Notes: generated by a model from the sequence alone, not told the origin. 64,000 nt of DNA from Roseiarcus sp963765375 (GCA_963765375.1 CAVXVZ010000011.1:186001-250000); one strand, 5' to 3'; shown: positions 1 through 7,568, counted from the stretch's first letter. A program made the numbers and translations.

Positions 1-78
1 GCCGTGCTGAATCCGGCTTTCGCGCCGGCAATCGCCGGCGAATGGTTGCGACGCAAGTTCATGAATAGCCTCATCTGA
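1..78 (+). CDS. Possible C-terminal end of a gene entering from the left
   Basis: The frame starting at base 1 is open for 25 codons and stops at TGA 76-78. It ends in a basic stretch (WLRRKF). The start lies outside the window, so neither family nor function can be judged. It could equally be a chance open frame. Confidence 0.25.
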   Translation, partial: AVLNPAFAPAIAGEWLRRKFMNSLI

Positions 79-185
79 CGATCGGTGACGTGTCGGCCGG
101 GCAAGAAGTCGGTCCTCTCGACAAGAGAAGGCCGATCCCTAACCCAGCCGCCGTGACCGCCAGACGAGGCCACTTGGGCGCTCGC

Positions 186-246
186 CGCCGCCGCGGGGAT
201 ATCTACGGTCGGGCTACGCCCTTCCTTCGCTATCCCCGCGGCGGCG
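186..246. repeat. Perfect 16-bp inverted repeat (large hairpin)
   Basis: Positions 186-201 (CGCCGCCGCGGGGATA) are exactly complementary to 231-246, separated by a 29-nt loop that holds its own short GGGC/GCCC hairpin. No T-run follows, so it does not look like an intrinsic terminator. It lies in a stretch (79-542) where I see no confident gene. Confidence 0.7.
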
Positions 247-247
247 T

Positions 248-289
248 ATTCTCATCCTGATTGTCGGGCGATTCTCATCCTGATTGTCG
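248..289 (+). repeat. Two direct copies of a 19-bp sequence
   Basis: ATTCTCATCCTGATTGTCG occurs at 248-266 and again at 271-289 (period 23). The pair begins one base after the 186-246 hairpin ends. The arrangement resembles iterons or a protein-binding site, but the role is unknown. Confidence 0.6.
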
Positions 290-542
290 CGCCGCAAACA
301 GATGCTGAGCGGTGGCCAGGAAGCGGGTGAGGCCGAGCCTCCGGATGATTCTGGGAGTATGCACGGTCGCGACGAGCCCGCAGATTTCCCCGGCAAGCCC
401 CGTAACGGCGGCCGCCCCGACACTTTGCCCAACAAAGGTCCCACCATTCCCAGCGAGGTCCACGCGCAAAACTCCCGGAGCGGTCGCGGTGGCGGATATT
501 ATGACAATTTCCCCGGAAACTCGAAAGTTGGAACGTCCAACT

Positions 543-740
543 ATGGGAGCTGAGGACGCGGCGGTCGCCCGCGCCTCAGCAACCCGGGACGAGGCCTGGC
601 GGGCACTGGCCGCTCGCGAGCTCACGGGCGAGCTGTTGACCGACGAGGATTATGCGCCCGCTTACTCTGCCCTGTGGGCGGTCGCCCAGGCTATCTCCCA
701 CTGGCACGACATCAGGGCCCAATGTATAGCCAAAAGCTAA
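543..740 (+). CDS. Small hypothetical protein (65 aa)
   Basis: A 65-residue soluble, acidic-to-neutral protein with a helix-prone N-terminal half (AEDAAVARASATRDEAWRAL). I do not recognise the family. It overlaps the next gene by 19 bases, which fits the chain of overlapping genes that follows. No clear Shine-Dalgarno sequence precedes ATG 543, and the same frame stays open upstream, so the start is uncertain. It may be part of the phage-derived cluster. Confidence 0.45.
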   Translation: MGAEDAAVARASATRDEAWRALAARELTGELLTDEDYAPAYSALWAVAQAISHWHDIRAQCIAKS

Positions 741-1613
741 TCACCGCCAGCTTCGGCATAGGGGCGGGCAGCCAAGGCTCCGGAGGCACGGGCCAAGTAA
801 CCTTGTCCGGCCTGCGCATGAATGTTGATGCTCATCTCGTCCCGGGGGACGGTCAGTCTTACCTCGATTCTCTCGTCATTTACGGCATGTCTCTCAGCCA
901 GATGAAATCAGCTCAGTGTCACCGGAACTACATATAACAAATTAGAGCTCCAAAACACCATCACCATTCAAGCAGGCAGTCTTAAAGAGGGGATGTCAAC
1001 AGTCTTCACGGGCGACGTCATTATGGCTTGGCCGGATGGCTCAGATCAACCGAATGTACGCTTCATGGTGCTCGCTAAACCTGGTGCGGTCGCCGCCCGC
1101 AAGCCTATCGCTCCAACAACGAGGAAAGGGGCAATTGCTGGCGAGACCATGGTCCAAACCCTAGCTCAACAAATGGGTTTCAAATTCGAGAATAACGGCG
1201 TTCACGTGATGATTCGCAATCCGTATCTTCACGGCACGGGCATCAGTCAAGTGCGGCAGATTATTGATGCGATGAGTTGCCAATGGTTACTTGACCGGGG
1301 GACACTAGCCATATGGCCAACAGGCAAAGCTAGAAGTGGGGGTGGGGTACCTCTCATTTCACCAGAAACCGGCATGGTCGGCTACCCCCAATTTGACCAG
1401 GCCCGGATCCGGGTCACGAGCTACTACAACCCCGCTATACGTCCTTGCGGCCAAATTCAAGTTCAGTCCTCTTTCACTGCGGCCTGCGGCTTGTGGAATA
1501 TTACCCAAACTCAACTGGCCCTCGACGCTTTCACGCCGCACGGAAGATGGTTCCAAACCATGGTGGGCACTAATCCGTCAGCCCAAGGTCTACCTGCTGG
1601 AGAAGCACCCTAA
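722..1613 (+). pseudogene. Phage baseplate hub-like protein, broken by a +1 frameshift
   Basis: Frame one (722 to stop 937) encodes an N-terminal segment with QVTLSGLRM and IYGMSLSQM. The conserved continuation NQLSVTGTTYNKLELQN appears only in the next frame, which runs to 1613. The switch is at the AAA run 905-907, where one A too many is present. The total length (892 nt) is 3n+1, so removing one base gives a 296-aa protein. Sequence style (VPLISPETGMVGYP, then QIQVQSS) is that of the baseplate hub proteins of tailed phages, which I recognise by family resemblance only. The second half alone could start at ATG 993 (206 aa). It may be inactive, a sequencing error, or a slippage site. Confidence 0.6.
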
Positions 1614-2236
1614 TGAATGACAAAGGACGCTCTCCGGAGCGACAACTTCTGGCCTCCGCCATTGCCGCCCGTGACGCTGCCGCCTCCCGAGAGGCCCATC
1701 TTGCCCAGGCGCTCGAACGCGCCAAGGCGGACCGATTTAAGGCTGGCCGCGTAGTGGAGGAGGCTGAGTCGACCCTTAACCGGGTGCAGGCGGCAGCGCG
1801 CGAGAGCCTTGTGGATGCTTATACCTTCATGTCCGACGACCGTGGGCCTGACGGCGTGGCGGAGGCCGAGGCCACCTTGGCATTGGCCAACCGTCAACTC
1901 GCCGAACTCCAAATGGTGGAGGCCGAGCTGGGCACACGCACAGGCCCAGCGCCCGGTCACACCCTCCCGAATCTAAAAGTTGAGGCCGCCCTTCGTGATG
2001 TGGTCCGCTCTCACCCGACGGTCCGGCGGCTCGCCCAGGACTATCGCACGGCCGAGGCCACGTTCCGGCAATATCATTCAACTTTACGCTGGCTGGCGAG
2101 CCTGGACTGCGTCCCCGACGACCTGAGAGACGCTGTGCCGAAGGTGCAGGAGACGTATTTTGGTGCGCCTTCCCCCGAGTGGACTGCGGCCATCGCTGCG
2201 CTGGCGACAAACGCTGACGCCGCGCTGCCCGAATGA
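1613..2236 (+). CDS. Hypothetical coiled-coil protein (207 aa)
   Basis: A protein of 207 residues, not recognised. Residues about 10-110 are rich in Ala, Glu, Arg and Leu with heptad-like spacing (AAARES, ATLALANRQLAELQ), so a coiled coil is likely. There is no signal peptide or membrane segment. ATG 1613 overlaps the preceding TAA by one base (TAATG) and has a good ribosome binding site (GGAGA, 8 bases upstream), indicating translational coupling to the baseplate-hub gene. Its place after a hub gene suggests a phage-derived function, possibly structural or packaging; this is inference. Confidence 0.7.
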   Translation: MNDKGRSPERQLLASAIAARDAAASREAHLAQALERAKADRFKAGRVVEEAESTLNRVQAAARESLVDAYTFMSDDRGPDGVAEAEATLALANRQLAELQMVEAELGTRTGPAPGHTLPNLKVEAALRDVVRSHPTVRRLAQDYRTAEATFRQYHSTLRWLASLDCVPDDLRDAVPKVQETYFGAPSPEWTAAIAALATNADAALPE

Positions 2237-2742
2237 TGCACCTGAGCGCTGCCGCCCGACGCGAACGCCGTTGCATCTGCGTGCACGAGGCGGCGCACGC
2301 CGTCGTCGCTATCATCAAAGGCGGTCAGGCGAGCGTCCGCCTCATCATCCGCCGCGACGCCGACGACTTCTTATTCTTCTCCGGCTGCGTCACGGAGCGA
2401 CGTCGCACCCGCAACCCCCTGGTAGCGGCGGCTGGGTTTGTGGCGGAGGAGAAGTACTGCGCTGCGCGGGGTTGGTCCGTCTGCGACGAGGCGAGCGAGA
2501 CAGACATGAAGAACGTCGACGAGGCTGTCGGGCAAGACCAAGCGGGCATGTACTCTGAGCGGACGCTCGCGCTGGAGCGAGCGCGCGCCACCTTGGACGA
2601 CCCTGAAGTCTGGTTTGCGGGTCACACCTGCCTCGCCGACGCGCTCATGGGGTGCTGGCCTGACGCCGTTGGCCCGGGCGAGTTCGTAGGTGAAATGAGC
2701 GCTGCCGCAGTGGCGGCGACGTGTGGGCTCGCACATGCCTGA
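2233..2742 (+). CDS. Stand-alone M41 (FtsH-type) zinc-peptidase domain protein
   Basis: A protein of 169 residues with HEAAH at residues 18-22, the HExxH zinc motif. It is followed by AAAGFVAEEKY, resembling the AGRxAEE helix of FtsH, then SETDMKNVDEAV, which matches the FtsH segment carrying the third zinc ligand (Asp). The AAA ATPase and membrane parts of FtsH are absent, so it would be a free peptidase domain. ATG 2233 overlaps the previous stop by four bases and lacks its own ribosome binding site, so translation is probably coupled. Small M41-like proteins occur in phages and integrative elements; substrate unknown. Role could be proteolytic maturation or attack on a host factor. Confidence 0.65.
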   Translation: MMHLSAAARRERRCICVHEAAHAVVAIIKGGQASVRLIIRRDADDFLFFSGCVTERRRTRNPLVAAAGFVAEEKYCAARGWSVCDEASETDMKNVDEAVGQDQAGMYSERTLALERARATLDDPEVWFAGHTCLADALMGCWPDAVGPGEFVGEMSAAAVAATCGLAHA

Positions 2743-3478
2743 GGCAGCAGCGCGGGAACGGGAGATCGAGGCTGCCTGGCGTCGCCACGAACCGCTCCGG
2801 GGCCGTGTGCCCTTCGCCGCTCGCCGGGCCGCGCAGGCATTCCGGGACGGCCTCGCCGGTGACGCCGAGAAGATCAAACGCACTTACGCCTCGCCGCCAT
2901 TCCGCGTGCTCCTGCATGATTGGGCGCTGAAGAAAGGCATCGGCTGCGAGACGGCGAGGCAGAAGATAGTCCGCCTGCTCGCGCCCGGAGCTGTCGATGT
3001 CGTCGCTGCTTCCTTGCGGCTGCTCTGGCTGGAGCCGCGTGGGCCCATGGTAATGCTGGACGATCCCCGCTTCAAGCAGGATTGCGTCTTGGTGGTCGGC
3101 GCGCTCGTGCAGCGCACGACCCGCAAAAATGTCAGCGTGACCTCGTTCCCGGTGCTAGAGGTCCCTGATCACGCGCTGGCGCGTCTGTTTGATCGTGCAC
3201 CCAATGTTAACGTAAGAAACGCGCTGCTCGAGGCCGCCAGCGCGTTCCTGGCCGCTGATCTGGAGGCCGTGCGGCTCCAAGGTGCGACCCTGTGCTTGCC
3301 GACCACGGGCGGCCTGCTGCTGAGTGAGGCGATCAACCTCAAAGACCTCAACGGCGAGCAGCGGCTAGTCGCCCGCGCGACGACATTCATCACGTTTGAA
3401 ATGGCGGAACCCGATCAGCGTCCGATTCAGGCGGCGGTTGATCCTGCGCAGTCCGTGTTGGCGGCGGTGGCGCGCTAA
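2735..3478 (+). CDS. Hypothetical protein (247 aa), last gene of the overlapping cluster
   Basis: I do not recognise this family. The N-terminal third is basic and helical; the middle has a hydrophobic core (VDVVAASLRLLWLEPRG). ATG 2735 overlaps the previous gene by eight bases; an alternative GTG lies at 2723. Its stop TAA (3476-3478) forms the first three bases of the 8-bp target duplication created by the neighbouring insertion element, so the element landed exactly at the gene end without altering the protein. It belongs to the same coupled chain as the coiled-coil and M41-like genes and so probably to the same phage-like system. Confidence 0.65.
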   Translation: MPEAAAREREIEAAWRRHEPLRGRVPFAARRAAQAFRDGLAGDAEKIKRTYASPPFRVLLHDWALKKGIGCETARQKIVRLLAPGAVDVVAASLRLLWLEPRGPMVMLDDPRFKQDCVLVVGALVQRTTRKNVSVTSFPVLEVPDHALARLFDRAPNVNVRNALLEAASAFLAADLEAVRLQGATLCLPTTGGLLLSEAINLKDLNGEQRLVARATTFITFEMAEPDQRPIQAAVDPAQSVLAAVAR

Positions 3479-3586
3479 GGAAGGGCGATTATCTAGATGA
3501 CAAACGCGACACAAGGTGTAGTATATGGGCGACAGGCCGGCGCGAAGGCGTCCGGCGTCAAGGGGAGCGGGCGTCGCGAGGCTAGT

Positions 3587-4339
3587 TCACCCGCGAGTTT
3601 CGACGAAATTTCTGAATTGCCTGAGAGTGTCCGCGACAGCATTGCGCAAATGCATGAGCGTTGGAATAATGGGTTCTACTCGGAAGGCTACAACTTCTCC
3701 AAAGGATATTTCGAAGGTAGGCTTAGCATTTTGGTCGAGTTCAATGGAGAGCGACCCGCCAACTCTCAAGTGGGAGCGTCCGTTTGGCCCCATTTTGAAG
3801 GCGGCATCTTCCATGTCGATGGCGAGAGTGCCGTCTGGGCGTACGAGTTTGACCCCGGCGAGTTTAGTTGCCCCGATCAGGGGGATGATAACGGTGTGTT
3901 TCTCCGCATTGTCAAGGACATGCAGCTTGTAGATCAATTTACCCGGCCCTGTGCTGTATGCACCAAGGCAGACAAAGAACTTCTTCGTATCGAAGCGCGG
4001 CGTTTTTATTCCATTACACGTGGCCTCGTAATCCCGCTTGAACTGCCCGGTTGGAAAAGTAAGCCATCTATCCTGTGTACCTCCATCAAGGCCGACCAAT
4101 TCCCACGTGGCGTGATCGAGCGCGGCCCGGAGGTTGTGGATAGCGTCCGCGAGGATCAGAGCGAGACTGGTGGGGATTGGTTCGCGGAATTTGACTTCGA
4201 GGGTGTGAAAGCGCGCACCAACATCGTTATTGAGGACAATTTCGTAGGGATTGCTCTGGATAGACGCTTCAAAAGTGGCCTGAAAATCTCGGACGTGATG
4301 ATCGGCCCGATCTAGCTTTAGGTTGGCCCCCTCAAACAT
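3587..4339 (-). CDS. Conserved hypothetical passenger protein of the IS1595 element
   Basis: A 250-residue soluble protein with a conserved-looking segment LADAIHNLRAALDHATWEL at about residues 63-81, a helix seen in hypothetical proteins often found beside mobile elements. No catalytic motif is recognised. It starts at ATG 4339 with GAGG about ten bases upstream and lies wholly inside the element, so it moves with the transposase. The complementary strand is also open (3497-4315), but its translation lacks protein-like features. Possible roles are regulation of transposition or benefit to the host; no evidence distinguishes them. Confidence 0.65.
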   Translation of the reverse strand: MFEGANLKLDRADHHVRDFQATFEASIQSNPYEIVLNNDVGARFHTLEVKFREPIPTSLALILADAIHNLRAALDHATWELVGLDGGTQDRWLTFPTGQFKRDYEATCNGIKTPRFDTKKFFVCLGAYSTGPGKLIYKLHVLDNAEKHTVIIPLIGATKLAGVKLVRPDGTLAIDMEDAAFKMGPNGRSHLRVGGSLSIELDQNAKPTFEISFGEVVAFRVEPIIPTLMHLRNAVADTLRQFRNFVETRG

Positions 4340-4353
4340 GCTATTGTGGCCTC

Positions 4354-4548
4354 ATGAGCGAAGCCGATAAACACGACCCGGTCGGCGGCATATCAGGCCG
4401 CGAGTTAGAGACCATGCGCAGACTTTTGCGCATGAGACCAGAGCCGCACAAGGTCGCACAAAAGCCGATGACGACCAAGGGGTCCGCCCAGCGGCGACGC
4501 CGAGAGAAAGAGCGCCAGCGGGCTATAGGAGCCACTTGCGCCGATTAA
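4354..4548 (+). CDS. Small basic hypothetical protein inside the IS1595 element
   Basis: A 64-residue protein with a short acidic start and a strongly basic, Arg/Lys-rich C-terminal half (QRRRREKERQR), suggesting nucleic-acid contact. Its start lies only 14 bases from the start of the divergent passenger gene, and its stop overlaps the stop of the transposase by four bases on the other strand. No clear ribosome binding site is visible. The opposite strand is also open over this stretch, so the call is tentative. Confidence 0.4.
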   Translation: MSEADKHDPVGGISGRELETMRRLLRMRPEPHKVAQKPMTTKGSAQRRRREKERQRAIGATCAD

Positions 4549-5489
4549 GCGACAGAGAGTTCTTTAGGTATCCGATATTGCAGACGTTTGCCTTTCGCGC
4601 CCTCAACGATTTTGGCGGCGCGCATCGCATCATTCACGCCAAGCTTCGCGCGGTTTGAATATCGGAAATCGAATTCCGCGAGATAACGGTGAAGGTGCTT
4701 CTCGCCGCAGTGCTGGTAGACGCCTTTCATGCCGCGCTTGAAAATCGAATAGAAGCCCTCGACCGTATTCGTGTTGATTTTCGTGCCGGTGTTGCGGTTC
4801 GTGTAGCCGTATTCGCCGCGCGAATGATCGACTGCATCGTGCTCTGCAAACTCATCGCCCAACTTGGCGTATGTCGCCGCTTCGTCCGTCATAACGTGGC
4901 TTTCGCGGTCAAGGTTGGTGCGGACGATTGGAAGGATTTCGCTCTTCCTTGCGCCGTCGATATGAAACGAGCGAGCCGAGCCCCCGCGCTCAACGAGCGT
5001 CAGGACTGCATTCTTGTGCCATGCACCTTGCTTGACTTCGAAGCCGTCCTTGCGGCCGATGTAAGTTTCATCCACCTCGACAATAGAACCGCCGCCGCCC
5101 ATAGGCGCAAGGTCATCCAAGCGCATGGCCTCGCGAATGCGATGCTCCATGAACCAAGCGGTTTGATAAGTGACGCCAATCATGCGGTGAAGCTGGTGCG
5201 CGCTCATGCCCTTCTTGCTTGATGCGAGCAGATGGATTGCGAACCACCATTTCGAGAGCGGAACCTTCGAGCGCTCGAAGGTGGTTCCGACCGTGACAGT
5301 GAACTGCTTCTTGCAATCGCCGCAGTAGTAGAGGCCGGAGCGCGCTGATTTGCCTTCCACTTTGCCGATCTTCTCAACACAACCGCAGTGTGGGCAGACG
5401 GGACCGTCTGGCCACATGAGGGCTTCGATGGCCTCGCGAGCTACGTTGTTATCAGTGAAAGCCTTGGCTTGAATGTCGGCGGCGGACAT
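4545..5489 (-). CDS. IS1595-family (ISXO2-like) transposase
   Basis: A 314-residue DDE-type transposase that cuts and joins the ends of the surrounding element. The N-terminus carries a zinc ribbon (CPHCG at about 33, then CGDC near residue 77). The catalytic domain shows VDETYIGRK (first Asp), MTDEAATY (second Asp) and NTVEGFYSIFKRGMKG near the C-terminus, typical of the ISXO2-like domain. The length fits the family and no frameshift is seen. Its start is 61 bases inside the right end of the element. Confidence 0.92.
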   Translation of the reverse strand: MSAADIQAKAFTDNNVAREAIEALMWPDGPVCPHCGCVEKIGKVEGKSARSGLYYCGDCKKQFTVTVGTTFERSKVPLSKWWFAIHLLASSKKGMSAHQLHRMIGVTYQTAWFMEHRIREAMRLDDLAPMGGGGSIVEVDETYIGRKDGFEVKQGAWHKNAVLTLVERGGSARSFHIDGARKSEILPIVRTNLDRESHVMTDEAATYAKLGDEFAEHDAVDHSRGEYGYTNRNTGTKINTNTVEGFYSIFKRGMKGVYQHCGEKHLHRYLAEFDFRYSNRAKLGVNDAMRAAKIVEGAKGKRLQYRIPKELSVA

Positions 5490-5612
5490 GTCTCTCTCCT
5501 ATGAGAAACACCCTACACCTAGAGCAACATTTGTCAACTAGATAATCGCCTAAGGAAGCCCGCACACGGCTTTTTAGGGCGGGCCTGCGCCGTCGCCCTG
5601 GGTTTCAGCCGC

Positions 5613-5771
5613 CTACGAGCTTCCTCGTTGCGGCGTTAGGGCGGCGAGCCGGGCGGGCAGCACCCGCGCAAGGTTGCATGCCGTACAGCAAAAGCCCTTC
5701 GCAACAGGCGCAGCATTGTGGGCTTGCCGCCGGTCGCCGATCAGCGCGCCGCAAAGGACGCATTTGGTCAT
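5613..5771 (-). CDS. Small zinc-ribbon protein (52 aa)
   Basis: A 52-residue protein with two CxxC pairs: CVLCG near the N-terminus and CCTACN in the middle, followed by LPARLAAL. Proteins of this size and pattern are common in phages and their hosts, with unknown function; a structural zinc is expected. ATG 5771 is chosen because it has a strong ribosome binding site (GGGAGGAG), whereas the same frame stays open upstream to 5894 without one. Before the IS1595 insertion it was the convergent neighbour of the 2735-3478 gene, about 60 bases away. Confidence 0.7.
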   Translation of the reverse strand: MTKCVLCGALIGDRRQAHNAAPVAKGFCCTACNLARVLPARLAALTPQRGSS

Positions 5772-6126
5772 CGTCTCCTCCCTATCGCCAGGATAAATCC
5801 GCGCGCTGCCAAATTTAAAAGGGTGTTGATGTTCGTGGTCATTTTCATCTCCTGGTTTCAAGTAACAAACGAAGTTTGCCTCAATTTGTATCAAAAGTCA
5901 ATAAAAAGACTGCTTCTATTACATGCTAGAAAGCTGATAGAATTTTTTGAACCTCGATAGGCTGGTGCCTTGTCGAACCGTGAGGCATCTTGCTTGCCGA
6001 TAACTTCAGCGGCGGCGGCGCTGAAGTCGTTTCTAGCTCCCTGTGTGATCTCTATGGTCAGCGACCTTCGGGATAGGCTTTGCGAGCCGCCTTGGCTAAG
6101 TTTTTATCGATGTTCGCCTCGGCAAG
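5772..6126. other. Gene-free, AT-richer stretch
   Basis: I see no supported gene here. Base composition drops well below that of the chromosome (runs such as TCAATAAAAAGACTGCTTC near 5900), suggesting foreign origin. Short open frames occur on both strands but have no start signals or protein-like content. Confidence 0.5.
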
Positions 6127-6263
6127 AGAACCGGGGTTTTCGTCACCCCGGTTCTTTAATGACGGTTGACCGTCAGCAAATGACGCGGGGTTTTCGTCAC
6201 CCCGGTTCTTTAATGACGGTTGACCGTCAGCAAATGACGCGGGGTTTTCGTCACCCCGCGTCA
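6127..6263. repeat. 54-bp tandem repeat array of strong hairpins
   Basis: The core GGGGTTTTCGTCACCCC recurs at 6133, 6187 and 6241, exactly 54 bp apart. Copy 1 is flanked by AGAACC/GGTTCT and copy 3 by TGACGC/GCGTCA, giving perfect 10-bp stems; copy 2 has mixed arms (TGACGC/GGTTCT). Each spacer holds a second palindrome, GACGGTTGACCGTC. The pattern is explained by unequal exchange between two different hairpins that share one core. It lies 140 bp from the 3' end of tRNA-Glu. It may be a terminator cluster, a recombination site, or a mobile palindromic repeat. Confidence 0.85.
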
Positions 6264-6402
6264 TGCCCCTGTTAGTTCCAGGCTCTGCGGAGGCTGGCAG
6301 GGACCTCCGCCTCGCGGTCGCTCTTATATTTGGTCCAATATTTGTTTATTCCCCGATTCTCCGCGTGTGAATTTCTTAACTATTTGGAGTCACTGCGATT
6401 GT

Positions 6403-6478
6403 TGGCGCGCCCAGCGGGGATCGAACCCGCGTTTCCGCCGTGAAAGGGCGGCGTCCTGGACCGCTAGACGATGGGCGC
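6403..6478 (-). tRNA. tRNA-Glu (anticodon UUC)
   Basis: Reading the minus strand, the gene starts GCGCCCA and ends TGGGCGC-G-CCA, with CCA encoded. The anticodon arm is CCGCC-CTTTCAC-GGCGG with TTC as anticodon, and GGTTCGATCCC forms the T arm. Accessory DNA abuts its 3' side, where integrative elements commonly insert, but I found no duplicated tRNA end within the window. Confidence 0.97.
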
Positions 6479-6517
6479 GGGCTCAATCAGAATCCGGTTC
6501 TGCCGGACCGGCGCGAT

Positions 6518-6546
6518 GCTATAAGGTCGGCGCTTCGCGCTGGCAA
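6518..6546 (-). promoter_or_regulatory. Sigma-70-type promoter of tRNA-Glu
   Basis: On the minus strand TTGCCA (6546-6541) is separated by 17 bases from TATAGC (6523-6518). The tRNA 5' end at 6478 lies about 40 bases downstream. Elements and spacing fit a housekeeping promoter. Confidence 0.6.
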
Positions 6547-6596
6547 GCCTGACAAGCGGCGCCTGTCAAGTCAGCAATCAACGATCAGAGGAAACA

Positions 6597-7568
6597 ATGC
6601 GCGCGATACGCATCCATCAACCTGGCGGTCCGGAAGTCATGCGCCTCGAGGAGGCCGAGTTGGCGCCGCCGGGCAAGGGCGAGGTCAGGCTGCGCCAGCA
6701 CGCGATTGGGATCAACTTCATCGACATCTATCACCGCACCGGCTTCTACCCGCCGGCGAAGGTCCCATACACGCCGGGTTCGGAGGGCGCTGGCGAGGTG
6801 GTCGAGGTCGGACCATCGGTCGAGGGGTTCAAGCCCGGCGATCGCGTCGCCTATTGCGGCTCAGTGGGCGCCTACGCCAGCGAGCGAAACATCGAAGCCA
6901 GGTTCCTGTTCAAGCTGCCGCGCGCGATCTCCTACGAAACCGCCGCCGGGATGATGCTCAAGGGCCTCACGGCGCAATATCTGCTGCGCCAGACCTATCG
7001 GGTGAAAGAGGGCGACACGATCCTCGTCCACGCCGCCGCCGGCGGCGTGGGGCTCATCCTCTGCCAATGGGGCAAGGCGCTCGGCGCAACGGTGATCGCC
7101 TGTGTCGGCACGGCGGAAAAGGCCGCGCTCGCCAAGAAAGCGGGCGCGAAATATACGATCCTCTACCGCGACGAGGACTTCGCCAAGCGGGTGGACGAGA
7201 TCACCAAAGGCGCAAAATGCAATGTGGTCTACGACGGCGTCGGAAAGGCGACATTCCCGGCGTCGCTCGACTGCCTGAGGCCATTTGGGGTGTTCGCGAG
7301 CTTCGGATCGGCGTCCGGGGCGGTCGAAGCGTTCAACATTGGCCTTTTGGCGCAGAAGGGCTCGCTGTTCGCGACCCGGCCGACCCTGTTCACGTTCCTG
7401 TCGGATCGCGCCCGGGCGGAGAAAATGGCGCGCGACCTGTTTCGCGTCGTCGAGCGCGGCGAGGTAAAGATCCGGATCGGCAGGAAGTGGCGCCTCGCCG
7501 AAGCCGCCGACGCTCATGTCGCGCTCGAGAAGCGCGAAACGACGGGCTCGCTCATTCTCCTGCCGTAA
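6597..7568 (+). CDS. qor: Quinone oxidoreductase (NADPH:quinone reductase, zinc-free MDR family)
   Basis: A 323-residue soluble enzyme predicted to pass electrons from NADPH to quinones, detoxifying them. The N-terminal GroES-like domain holds GSEGAGEVVEVG (61-72), and the Rossmann fold has AAAGGVG (146-152). The Cys/His zinc ligands of alcohol dehydrogenases are missing, which is what separates this subgroup. The length is standard. It starts at ATG 6597 after GAGGAAAC and precedes lepB by 133 bases with its own leader. Confidence 0.9.
   Translation: MRAIRIHQPGGPEVMRLEEAELAPPGKGEVRLRQHAIGINFIDIYHRTGFYPPAKVPYTPGSEGAGEVVEVGPSVEGFKPGDRVAYCGSVGAYASERNIEARFLFKLPRAISYETAAGMMLKGLTAQYLLRQTYRVKEGDTILVHAAAGGVGLILCQWGKALGATVIACVGTAEKAALAKKAGAKYTILYRDEDFAKRVDEITKGAKCNVVYDGVGKATFPASLDCLRPFGVFASFGSASGAVEAFNIGLLAQKGSLFATRPTLFTFLSDRARAEKMARDLFRVVERGEVKIRIGRKWRLAEAADAHVALEKRETTGSLILLP

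Larger units (their letters stand above)
3484..5550 (-). mobile_element. IS1595-family insertion element with passenger genes
   Basis: The ends are inverted repeats: GGCGATTATCTAG at 3484-3496 and its complement at 5538-5550. Similarity continues inward through GACAAA and AGGTGTAG. Identical 8-bp direct repeats TAAGGAAG flank it (3476-3483 and 5551-5558); 8-bp duplications are typical of the IS1595 family. The 2067-bp element holds a transposase (4545-5489) and, unlike a simple insertion sequence, two further genes (3587-4339 and 4354-4548). Intact ends, an intact duplication and an intact transposase imply recent, possibly still active, transposition. Confidence 0.9.

Noticed and set aside
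312..542. Upstream extension of the 543-740 gene
   Set aside because: The extra residues are low-complexity Pro/Arg/Thr and cross no recognisable start signal.
3497..4315. Long plus-strand open frame inside the IS1595 element
   Set aside because: It begins inside the inverted repeat and its translation lacks conserved segments; the minus-strand frame has a recognisable conserved helix and a better start.
5551..5595. Possible terminator after the IS1595 element
   Set aside because: The GCCCGC/GCGGGC arms exist, but the T-run is in the loop and not after the stem.
6127..6263. CRISPR array
   Set aside because: Spacers are identical to each other and the units are contiguous tandem repeats, so it is not CRISPR.
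6058..6264. Open frames encoding 18-residue peptide repeats across the hairpin array
   Set aside because: A 54-bp repeat keeps any frame open by arithmetic. No start signals or protein-like composition are present, and the palindromes explain the sequence.
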